Shown piece after piece: positions 1 to 12,200 of a stretch of 64,000 bases of DNA. The stretch comes from Pelodera strongyloides (taxonomy: Eukaryota; Nematoda; Chromadorea; Rhabditida; Rhabditidae). The stretch covers positions 124,001-188,000 of the forward strand of contig JAANDG010000250.1 in NCBI GenBank assembly GCA_036852015.1. The letters run 5' to 3'. Under the pieces are notes generated by a model. It made no database searches and was not told where the DNA came from. It saw nothing but the letters and a program-made list of their open reading frames with translations. How positions within the stretch are numbered: the stretch's first letter is position 1; each line of letters opens with the position of its first letter. Both the position numbers and the translations under genes were made by a program.

Positions 1-249
1 AATTTCCTCCTCTGCTCGGCGCCCTTCTTGATGTGCTCGTCAAAGAATCCCAAAACATCGTCCTTCGTCAACGTACGCAGCATTTCCACCTCGTATTCGG
101 CTGAAAAATTAAGAGGAATCAGTATCTCCTTATTCTATGTCACCCGCTTACTATATAATAAACCATTATTATCAAACTACAATATTTTATATACAGCAGT
201 AACGCATGAAAACACTAAATTGCGTATGAAACAACTGTTCACATCAACA

Positions 250-288
<39 letters not shown>

Positions 289-3200
289 GCACGCACTCAC
301 ACTCACACTCACACTCACACTCACACTCACACTCACACTCACACTCACACTCACACTCACCCACCTAATATACAATGATATATTACGGCCAACAAAGCTC
401 AAGGTAAAACAAAATACAAATTTCCCTAACTAACCTCTCGTGAAGTGGTACTGTTGGCTCTCAATTTCCGACCAGAATCGAGCAAATCGTTGGTTCAACG
501 TCTTTGGCTTTTCCAATCTCTGCAAGGAAAGAAACCGTTCAATACAATCAATACTCGACAAATGACCAAATGGGTCACTTTTAATTTGATCCTACACGAG
601 TTGCAATTCAAAATCACACAAAACCAGCGAGGAACAACACAAAAATGCTACTCCAATACAAAAAAACGTACCTTCGTTGCCAATGCCTCAATGTGGTTCT
701 TAAATTCATCCTCCGGCATATCGGAAATCGCTTGCTGAAATAAGGACGTGTTCAAAACACAGGGCGCTAGCTTAAATTGCCTTATTGTTGATAAACTTTT
801 ATAAAGGTTGAAACTAATATTCAACAGTTTTATTAAACTCTTGATAGTGCCCTTTCCTCAAGTGCAGCGACTAACGCAACTCAAATCCTCTTCGCCCTTT
901 GACAGTATTCTGCGTTTGGGGTTAATCGCTCGTTTAGCTGTGAAAATTCCGGAAAAGCGAATGTTTCACTTGGAGTTAATTTTAGCTCTTTTAGCTGTGA
1001 AAATTCGTGAAAGACGAATCTTTCACTAGTGTTACTTCCCAGATAAATTTTTCATAACATAGTTTGCAAACAGTTTGCCAAAGAAAATTTTCGGTTTAGT
1101 CATAGTAAAGCTCCGAGCTCCACTTACCCTGGCCAACTGTAGATAGTTCTCCACTCTGTCCTCCACGTGGTCAGCTGCCATCGGTCCTTGCACAAGGAGT
1201 TCCAGAGACTGCGAGCCACAGAACCTTCTCACACCAGTGTGAACAATGTATCCTACAAGATTACAACATACTGATATAAGCAGTGTCCTAGGTTTCCCTT
1301 TCGTCAACATTCTCTCAATATATTCATTGTTAACCAATTAATCAATATGACGTCGAGGCCCATCATAATCATCTTACATTTTACTTTTTGATCTACCCAC
1401 TCTTCTTAGTTTCGGAACTAAAACGTGGCAAGGATTTCGTGACTGCATATTGCAAGTAAGTGCTATCGATCATCGCATAATGTCGCACAAATTCACAACG
1501 CATACGTTGCACCAGCACTATATTAAAATACCCACCTAGTTGTTCATTTGTTCGCAAAACGTTGAACGCGTGCTCTTGCATGCACTGAGCCACCAACTCC
1601 AAAACAGCATTCCGACGAGTCTCCTAAAGAAGAAAACTTTGAATAACTCAGACCTTAGACGCCCTATAGGCACCCCGAAACTTATCAATTTATGTAGCTT
1701 ACATAAACAGGATAAGTTTCGTTAGGAGGTGGTAGGCCTAATAACCATGAGAACGAAGTATTGAAAGTTGAAAACCTACCATAACACCACACTGCAGGAT
1801 CACATCCACACATGAAACCGAGTGTGTTGGCTGGAAGTGACGGAAGAAGTATTCTTGGCCTGAAATAAACAACAGAACAGTACAAAAAAAAATTCCACAG
1901 AGATGTTCCACATACAGACAGACAGACACACACATACATACATACAGAGAGAGAGACACACGCACCCATACATACACAATGAAAACTACATGTGCTTGAT
2001 TACTAACCAGCAGGCAACGCATGTTCTCTCTTCAGTGACACTTCATTGGTGAACAATGGCCGGGAGGGAATTGATCGCAACTCTTTCAGAACAGCATCGC
2101 TTACTTCGAGCGCGTCCTGCAACCAAAGATATAATTATTTTAGAACAATACAATATAAAAACAACAAAGGGTACATATCACCTTTACATCAAAAGTACAA
2201 ATATCATTTATGGCCGATTGCTGCAGAGCGAGATTGCATCGCAAACACAATCATCTACATATATACAGTCGTATAGTGAAACATATCGAACCGACCGAAT
2301 ATTTAAACGTGTGGTATTAACGACATATTGATTAAATCAACATTTAGTTAGCCTCTCTTATTGTTAGAGACGTTGGTGATAAATGCTAATTGTAAGTACC
2401 TAACCGGTCATGTTTCACTGCACGATTGTATATAAGTACTCTTACAGTACCCTGGACACAAATCGGTGCGTAAGTCACGTCACGTATAAGGGATTGATTC
2501 AGGTCATCTTCAGCCATTGTAATTGTATGAGTCCCAACAGTAAACCAAACATACTAATCCATGTCACTTAGGACTTTATTCTAGTGCGGTTTGCAAGTAT
2601 CCAAAAAATCGGTGTGATTCTGTCAAAACTACCGTATTTCTGCAAGAAACCTGCATGTATAATGTGAAAAATTAAAAGCATATTCTCGTGTAGTTCCAAG
2701 TTACGGTAAATTTTCAGCATACTTGCAAACCCCATATGAACTGCAAGCGCTGCTACAAATCCAATAGATCAAAAATACAAACTCACTTTCTCTGTAGCAT
2801 TACCATGCACTAGAACTTCGACATGGAAAGCGCGCAACATCTGGTACAACATGTCTTCCACGTCTTTCACGGACAAATCTGAAAATTGAAAAGATGTGCA
2901 ACTTTAATAAACGCCGGTCATATTCTTAGTAACATGTGTTGTCCGTCCGCTTTGTATCGTTTGATTAATATGTGCAGTGAAAAACACAAACTTGTAAGAA
3001 TATTCAGCTACATATTTGATTTTTGCAACATCATATAATAATTCATTCTCCTATCAATTGAACCTCCTTCATCGGCTAATCTTACATTCAGAACCCAAAA
3101 AGTACTATAGCTCACCTGCACTACAGGCCAGAAGCTGCTCCTTGCTAAAGTACTTCTCCGCCGTAAGTAGGAGGTGGTAGTGCTGCGAGAGGGAGTACGG

Positions 3201-6200
3201 TTGTCCGTGGGAGAAGTTTCTAAGCGAACGGCGCAGATGCTCCTTCAAGACTCCGAAGCGCACGGGATCTACAATATACAAAACTTCTGATTCTACAGCT
3301 ACACATTTCCATTCAAAAAATTATCTACCCCAAGTTCCTAAGAATTCAACCACCATATCAATATCAAAAGTTGTCTCCTCTCGCCATAGAGCATTATTAT
3401 TCGCAAAACTAATAAAAATCAAGTAAAGTCAACAAGCACTACAAACCACCTACCAGGCTTGAAAGTCACCAGTCGGTGAACCAGGTCCCGTACGAACAGA
3501 CTCTGCTTCTCGTTGTAGCCGCGAACCTGGAGATAAATGTGGTTTTATTTAATCATTTCGTTAGTCACTAATCATAGGATGCACGCTTAGGGTCTGTGGC
3601 GAGGGAGAAGCCGAACGATACGCTTGTTACGCAAGCAAGTGCAACGCGGTCTCCAAAGTGATGTAGGAATTAATTGGGGTAATTGGATTGAATAGTCCGA
3701 ATGTGTCAAGCAGTCTCAGTCAAAAACGTGCAATCAATTCATAGAATTGACGTAAGGACGCGAATCAACAACAATAAATCAGCACGCAAGAACAAAGCAA
3801 CACAAACACGGATCCAACATGCAAGATTAGACAAACACAAGCGTACATTTACAGTGCGTGTGCGGAACATTGTGCGTCGTTGTAAGAACTGGACAAAATA
3901 TGCAACAAATAATACATGTTATTAGTCCGAAGGTGCCAAACAGTCAAAAACGTGAGGGAACAGTGCTAAGGCCATAAAGGTTTTGAACTTTCCTGGAGAG
4001 CTGCATTAATGCATAATTCAGTGCCTGTCTGTGTCTGTGGTATAGACCGGGCAGAGATATGCATATACAGTGCGTTTCATAAGTATAAGAACACCCAAAA
4101 AATTTCGTTTTTGAGCCAAAAATGACAGAAACGCTTTAAATAGTCGCATCATTGGATTCAGCGCGAAAAACTGGTCCTGTACTGGAAAATTCAGAAAAAT
4201 ATATTCAGAATCACGCCCGAAGGAATTCTTGAACCAAAAGTGTCGTTTTTGCAACTGTTTCATAAGTAAAGGAGCACCCGTAAAAATTATTATTTATTTA
4301 AAAATTAAAGTGCTAAAGAGCTTGATTTCATAAATTAATTATTGGTAGGTCCTTCTTAACCTGCGTCAAGGTCAAATTCTCGGTGGCGCTTCGAAGACGC
4401 GCGATTCTGAAGAATTCTGACGTCGCCTGTTCTTTGAGGCGTGAAGCTGATGTTCGTTCGACCGTCGAAAAAGAGCGATTTTGTGCTCAGTTTGCACAAA
4501 AATACCGTCAAATGAGTTTCGAATGGATTCGCATCTGAAGGACATGCTGGAACGCTCCACGCGTGCTCCAGATGCTTTGTCTTCTAAACTTCTCAGGATA
4601 ACTGACGTTAATTGACTGATTTACATTCTGAAGCACAATTCCTGGCAGCGGAAAACCCATCACAATCACTGACGAGAACATTCTGGGTGTTGACAATGTC
4701 CATCCGTGCGCCTGGAAACTCCAGATGAGCGTGGTGTTAGCGTGGAAGGTCCCCAAACCATTGCCGATCCTTCCCCGTCATCTAAGCCTGTCGAAGAACT
4801 GAAGTAGCCTGCGGAGATAACATCAGAACTTTTATTATTATCCGACACGTTCAACTCGAAGTTGCCTTCATCAGAGAACATCATCTGGAGCACCAGTTTG
4901 AGGATTCTGGCATTATTGCCAAGATGGACCTGCGCCACTAGGGGGAAAGCTAACTTTACGCTCATCTGGAGTTTCCAGGCGCACGGATGGACACTGTCAA
5001 CACCCAGAATTTTCTCGACAGTGTTTGTGATGGGTTTTCCGCTGCCAGGAATTGTGCTTCAGAATGTAAAACAGTCAATTAACGTCAGTTATCCTGAGAA
5101 GTTTAGAAGACAAAGCATCTGGAGCACGCGTGGAGCGTTTCAGCATGTCCTTCAGATGCGAATCCGAAACTCATTTGACGGTATTTTTGTGCAAATTGAG
5201 CACAAAATCGCTCTTTTTCGACGGTCGAACATCAGCTTCACGCCTCGAAGAACAGGCGACGTCAGAATTCTTCAGAATCACGCGTATTCGAAGCGCTACC
5301 GAGAATTTGACCTTGACGCAGGTTAAGAAGGACCTACCGATAATTACTTTATGCAATCAAGCTCTTTAGCACTTTAATTTTTAAATAAATAATAATTTTT
5401 ACGGGTGTTCCTTTACTTATGAAACAGTTGCAAAAACGACACTTTTGGTTCAAGAATTCCTTCGGGCGTGATTCGTGATTCTGAATATATTTTTCTGAAT
5501 TTTCCAGTACAGGACCAGTTTTTCGCGCTGAATCCAATGATGCGACTCATTTAAAGCGTTTCTGTCATTTTTGGCTCAAAAACGAAATTTTTTGGGTGTT
5601 CTTATACTTATGAAACGCACTGTAATACATGGGAATGCACACGCGCAGCTTAGCTTCAAAACGACCGACATACGAATCAAAAAGGACAAAAAAAAGTGCA
5701 AGCATGCATACATTTAGTGAGAAGGCAAAGCGGGAGTATTTCTTGGACGGTTCACGTGTGGGACCTGGACTGACTCGAATATTGATGCCCTGGAAGCCGA
5801 TATCGATCGAATGGGTGAGACCCGCCAGATGAGGGTTGTACGTCTCCTCGGCGAGCGCGTCCTGAATAAAACACAGATCAATAGCAATTATAGACAATTC
5901 GCATTGCCCCTGTAAATAGAAAAGCATAACGCCATGAAGTGCTGCGACCTCCGACCTTCCGACTATACAGTCCATCATCGGAGTTCGACATCATTACAAA
6001 GCTGTGTTGCTTAGGTTAATCTTACACTAACGCTCTACGCTAGCGCGATTCGCTTAGAATTCGACCATAATTTTTAACTGAAAAAAAAATAGCCACAAAA
6101 CTACAAATTATACAATTTTTCGCACAAAAAGGCACGTAGAACTTCCCTTGTGATTGAACAAAATGCTACGAATTTCTTTTGATTTATTTCGAATTTGCTT

Positions 6201-9200
6201 GTTGAGACTTATTTTACTACTGCTTATTATGTTTTATTTATTATATGTATTTTATAGCACAAACTGCACGTTACATTGCTTTATTTGATTGTCTTTGTGC
6301 GTAATAAATTATTAGTTACCCACCTGTAGACACATGGCGAACATAGCGGAGAGAACGGTGCTTCGCGGGTCAGAAGTGGCAGCAGGCGCGTTAATACCTA
6401 CCTGGAAATACAGCAAACCTGCCAATAAAAAGAAATACGACCCAACTGTTCAGCAGTTAGCTGGAGACACTTGAGCAAGAAGAAATTACATTGATCATGA
6501 TCACTACCTTAGAGCCTCATAATGCATTCCTATCGTCTCCTATCCTAGACGGCAATAAGACTACTCTAACTATAGTCCCAGAAAACAGAAATAAAAGGCC
6601 TACCCTGGTAATTCTCTTCGGCATATTAAACTCGTCATCCTGCTTGAACCACACACGCAACCAATTGTCATCATGAATAAGGCGGGGCGCCTTCCTGTAC
6701 CAACATACATGATTAGAAATGTCACACGTTCACAAAACGCACATATCCTTAGCTAGCTCTTCCACTTCCACAAAGAAAAGGCTATGTGACGTTATGGATG
6801 TAGGGAGTTAGCAATTCCTGCGCAGTTCATTTTATAGTTCTTAATTATGATAAAACTATGTATTCCAAGATTTCTAAATGTAAGAGCCAATGCCTACCCG
6901 TTATCCTCAGAGTCCCTTTCGACGAGATCAAAGTTAGTAGGAATGTAGTCGTTCTTGTCAGGCATCGTTAGCACAGCGCTCTCGGTATTCAATGCTTCAG
7001 TGTAACGCTCAAGCTGTTCCTAAAAATGGACTTCGTTTAGAATCTCGTTAAAAAAAATCAAGCAAATTATTAGGTACTTCACGTCCTCATAACAATAATT
7101 TTACGAAAAGAAAAGCATAAAACATGCGTAAACTCATTTAACTTACTTTCGTAAACTTGGAAACGCGCATCTCTGTTCCATACACAGGTTCCGTAGTGTT
7201 CCCCTCTTGGCCGGCAAACTTTTTCGCAACCACGCGGCAAATCATATTGTTGGGGTGGAGTAACGTAAGCAGCTCTTCGATCTTATCTATAGGAAAACAA
7301 CATAAAGAACAAGAATGTTAATATACGGAAGAAATGAAATAAGAATATTTACACAAACAACACAAGTTAATTGAGTAAAACACTAAAAACGACCCATTAA
7401 TGCGTCGTGACAATTGGCAACAGAATATAATTATTACTAATTACACAAATAGAATTTCAGCAAAACAATCGAGAAGAAAAGAATGCTTACCCGGATTGTA
7501 TTGGTCCATTAGGTACTCATGTGAAAGTACGTGCTCGAATGGAATATGCTGGAGCTCCGATGCGATGTGCGTAGCGTAGCTCATCGGGCTCTCCTTGTCC
7601 TAAATAAGAATATTAGATCCCTAGACTTAATTCCAGGAATTTGTCTTAAATCCAGGAAGCGTTAACAGTAAGAGCAATTCCTGTACTGGTAACTACAATA
7701 AACATGAAAATTCATTTTGTTTGCATTTAGTTATGGTATGACACCACATAAACAAAAGTTTTCACCAAGGTTTCTAAGGAACAGAACTTCTTTAATTTCC
7801 TTTTTAACCACTGTGTTGACTATTGTTTGTTTCAATAAACCTTTATATAATAAGCGTCGTTGTCGTGGTTACGTTATTGTTAGTTTTAGCTTAGTTTAGT
7901 TTAGTTAATGGTTTCGTAAGGCTCATGAAACTTGAATCCTAAAATCTGAATTTCAAAAGACTAACCTTGAATCTGAATTTCACTTCGCCCAATTCTGCGA
8001 GTTCCTCCTGGATCCATTGCTGTGCGCCATTCCTGAAACGAAGTAACTTTTAAAAAAATTGCAAGAGCAAAGGTAAAATCATAACGCAGTAGCCGGGTAG
8101 CCGCACATCAACAACGCAGTGTCGCAACTGAAATATGCTGGAGCTCTGTTGGATGGTCTATCGGCGCATTGTCACTTTTGTCATTCTCGATGTACCCTAT
8201 TGGATGTGGATTATTGCTACTCAATAAATAAAAACAAGGAATCGTTTTCAAACCTGAGTTATATGCCAAATTGTTTAGCTCTAGCCACAAAAGAATAAGA
8301 AAAGGAAAGCGTGTTAAACGTATACGAAGAGAAAGAATGCATGCTTTCAAGCGAAATACCGCCCGGTTTTTGAAACGCATCGAGTACACCAGCATTCTTA
8401 TACAGCATATGCAAATGAACATAAATTACAATAAAGAATGTAAATTAGCATAAATACGTAAGAATTCAGTTGTCCACGATCACGACGCGTTTCAAAAAAC
8501 GGCCGGTATTTCGCTTTAAAAAGCACGAGCAAAACAAGATAAAGCATAGAAAGGCTAAACAAAACTAAGGGAGACGAAAAACCCCTCTCACCTCTTTACC
8601 AATCCAATTTCGCTAAAGATGAGCTCAATGATTTGGTCGATCTGCTCGACTCCTTCTGAAAACATTACGGAACATAAATTACATATTTTTTTCTTTTACT
8701 ATACAAATTCACTCAACCGGTTCACAAAATACCACTAATAAACAAATTACAATTAGCGTCATTAGAGCGTAAATGCGAGCAAAAATAAGGGTCTTGGTTA
8801 CAAAGTTAGACTAATAACAAAAAATCAAGCCCAAGACCCCATATATGCGAAACACGGTGTTTCAAAACTTCGCAATAAGAGGGTTCACAACAGGAGGACG
8901 ATTATCAGCCAGTAGTCCGTAGTAAATAGACCGTGCTTCACTCACCTCATCTCAAAAAGAAATTAGCAAATCGCTGAACGGACTGAATTCAAACTAAAAA
9001 GCAGTGAAAGGTGTGTTGTTGTTGGTCAACACCAATCAACTTCCAAAACTAAGAAAAAGATAATAAGTGAGGAAAAAAAACCGACCAGGACTCAAATCCA
9101 CAGTGATTGTGAACTTGCCCATACCAGCCGCCAGACGACTGTTTCCAGCGTTCAACGACGTTACCTGAATGACAGCATAAGAAAGATAAGAAATTAAACT

Positions 9201-12200
9201 ACACAGAACCTCAAACACATAGTTACAAGCTCTCACGGATACATTCATAATACACCCTACACATCTCATAAGAAACGTGAGTAAAGTAAAGAACCTCGTA
9301 CCTCGTACACACCAACAAAATAACACAAACACTAAACATGACATAACAATCAAAAATCAAATCCCTTTCTCAGCAAAAAAAAAGAAATTGAAAAAAAAGT
9401 AGAAAACTCACCCATCCTCGCCTCTTCAGCTCGGATAGAAGACTACCCTTTCCTTCGTGTCCGATCAGGTGTGCTGAAGTGAAGCAGAAAAACTGACAGA
9501 GAAAAGAAAGACAAGCTTGATAATCCTAACAAACATCCAATAGCGTCACTTCATTCATATTAAAAACAACCATAAAGCACCCCACCAAAGTAAACAGCAC
9601 TAGAGCACTAGAGCACAGATACAAAGAAATTTTCTACCAAATAGACCACTGCATGTGACACAGTACAGTACCTTCAAAAACATTTTGCAGACATCTTCGA
9701 TTACTTAACTTCAAATATGATAACTTCCTTCAGACAAAAATCCCAACTCACAAATATAATGTGCGGGCTGTGATCTGAATTCCGACTTCAGATCCGGGAA
9801 TGGGAAAGTGAGGTGAAGAGTCCTAACGTCCTTGATGGGCACAACCTGAAGAAAATTGTTGGAAAGAGACCCCATAATCCGTAACAACCTAAATGTAATT
9901 GAAAGAAACTGCAAGAGATAATTTACATAGGGCATTCTTACTGTGTAAGCGGAGTTACCTAGGCACTAACCACAAAAACAAGCCTACAATTTTTTTGCAA
10001 CTTTCTTGTACTAGGTTGTTAGATGCAACTGAAGTACATAGGAACAAACTGAGCTGACAGTAGAGAATTGACTTAGCGATAATTTTTCGAGGCAATGCTC
10101 TTCTTTAGAAACTTGAAACAGTGAAAAGCGCAATTTTCCGAAGTAACGCGATTCTTTAGAATCCGCGAGGCTTATAGAAACAGTGAAACACTTAGATTGT
10201 ATACGAGAATAACGCATTTCTTTACGTAACCAAGGAAAATAGTATTTAAAAAAAAAAACAGTTTTTCACCTCAACAATTGTTCCACACTCCTCGGGTCCA
10301 AACGGATTTTCGGCCCACACCTTTCGTTCCACGTTCTTGTTTTCGACCTTATCTAGAGTAACAGAAATAAGTATGGAGGTTGTAGGTCAAATTAATAATG
10401 ATCACCACTAGTAGCAAAAGCCTACTTCGAGATCGAGATATTTCAATATTTCCATGCCAGTAATTTCAGACTTAAAAATGAGTGAATCAGAAACTAATAT
10501 TACTACAAATAATAACAAAAAATCTATAATGTACCGTATTAAATACTCAGAGATGAGATAATAACCCCTAAAAGCTCGAAGTGCAAATCGAAAATGAAGA
10601 TCCAACAAGATGGAGAGTCTCTTCGACAGCTCCAGCCAAGCCAAATCCAACATACACAAAAAAACGTTATAAATAACTCAGATACATCTTACAATTAGAC
10701 ACTTGACCCTGACAATTCTCATAAAAACATAAATAAACAGATAAACTCACCAAAACCAAGGTCGCCAAGATACGATTGCAGGGTATCCAAATCTTCACTA
10801 CCCACCACGCAGAGAGCCATGCTAAACAAAGATTCATGTGGCTTAATTTGCTTAAAGAAAACAAGCATACGTCTTAATTTGCCAACCTCTCATTATCATT
10901 TTATATGAGAGGCACACTTATATCTATATTACATATAATGTGTCAATAACTTATTATTATATGCTGAACTTAGATTAACAATTTTTCATTCCCTACATAC
11001 ATGTTAAGCAAGGATTCTCAAACATTGCAACGAAAGGAAGGGAAAATGCCTCACTCAGGAGCGAAACATGAGCATATATATCAACCATAATTCTAAAATG
11101 GTGCAAACAGCAAAATAGCAAAATCGATCAACAAAATATTCCTAACTGCAAAATATGGGCACCCCAGCCCCGTCTGCCTCACGTCAATGAGAGGAGGTCA
11201 AACGAAAAACGACAAATGCTCAGAAAAGAACAACTCTTCTTGAATTTCGAAAATGTCCATTGTCCCCCCCCCCTCCCTAAAAAAAATTCGATACGCACGG
11301 AATACAAAACTCACATGTTACTCGAGTAGTACTTATTGTGGAACTCCAGTAGCGCCTCTCTCGGTTCGATTCCCTTCTTTCTCGCATCTTCCAAAAGTGT
11401 CTGCTTGTTTCCAGTACCGAACTTGCCATAATCGTGACCCGGCTTGGAAAGACTTCTAAACGAAATTACGAATCATTGGCAGATCTCGGAATAAAATCAT
11501 AATCATCAGAGATGAGTAACTATAACTAGGAACAAAACCGAAGAAAAGGACCAATTATCTCGTTAAAATAGTTTCGGTTACGGATGGGTGACAGTGCATT
11601 CGCGCATTATATATATAATATATATACCAGCCGGCTACGCCGCCCGAGGCGACTTTCTAGTAAATTTGCTTTATTTTATGCATACGTGAAACGTAGATTA
11701 AAAATCAGTTAAAAAAATTAGGGCAAGAATCATATGCTAAAATCCTCGCTTCGTCCCTTCTTTTGCTGCTCTAGATTTGCATGGTCTTTGTAGTTTGCAC
11801 CTAGTACTTTGAGCGCCGCGGAAACGCCCGAACGATACACCACACATATTCCACATATGCAGCCTTTTTTGGACATTTGTGAGAGGGGCGCTCGGGAAGT
11901 GAGATGGCTCAGTGCACGGGAACGTGAACTACTGAACCAATCCTACAACCTGAGCGTAACGCACATCATCCAAACGTACAATCAAACAAACGCACAAACA
12001 AACAAACAAAGCTCCCAACTTTATATAATAAGATATATATATATATATATAATACTTTATTCTGAAAAGAACAAAAGCGAAATAATACAGCGTGAACAAA
12101 TACATACAAAGAAAAAATTGTCTTTGTCATTCTGACAAAGAAAAAGAACGAAACATTGCATGACCTTTTAATCAATGGTGATAAACTCTCAGCTCCAAGC

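Noticed and set aside
28..378. Open frame with long Thr-His run
   Set aside because: It is the translation of the CA/CACTCA microsatellite in an IDE intron.
4666..5326. Overlapping 80-150-residue frames on both strands
   Set aside because: They are inverted copies and antisense of the Tc1-like foldback element; only the minus-strand core resembles transposase.
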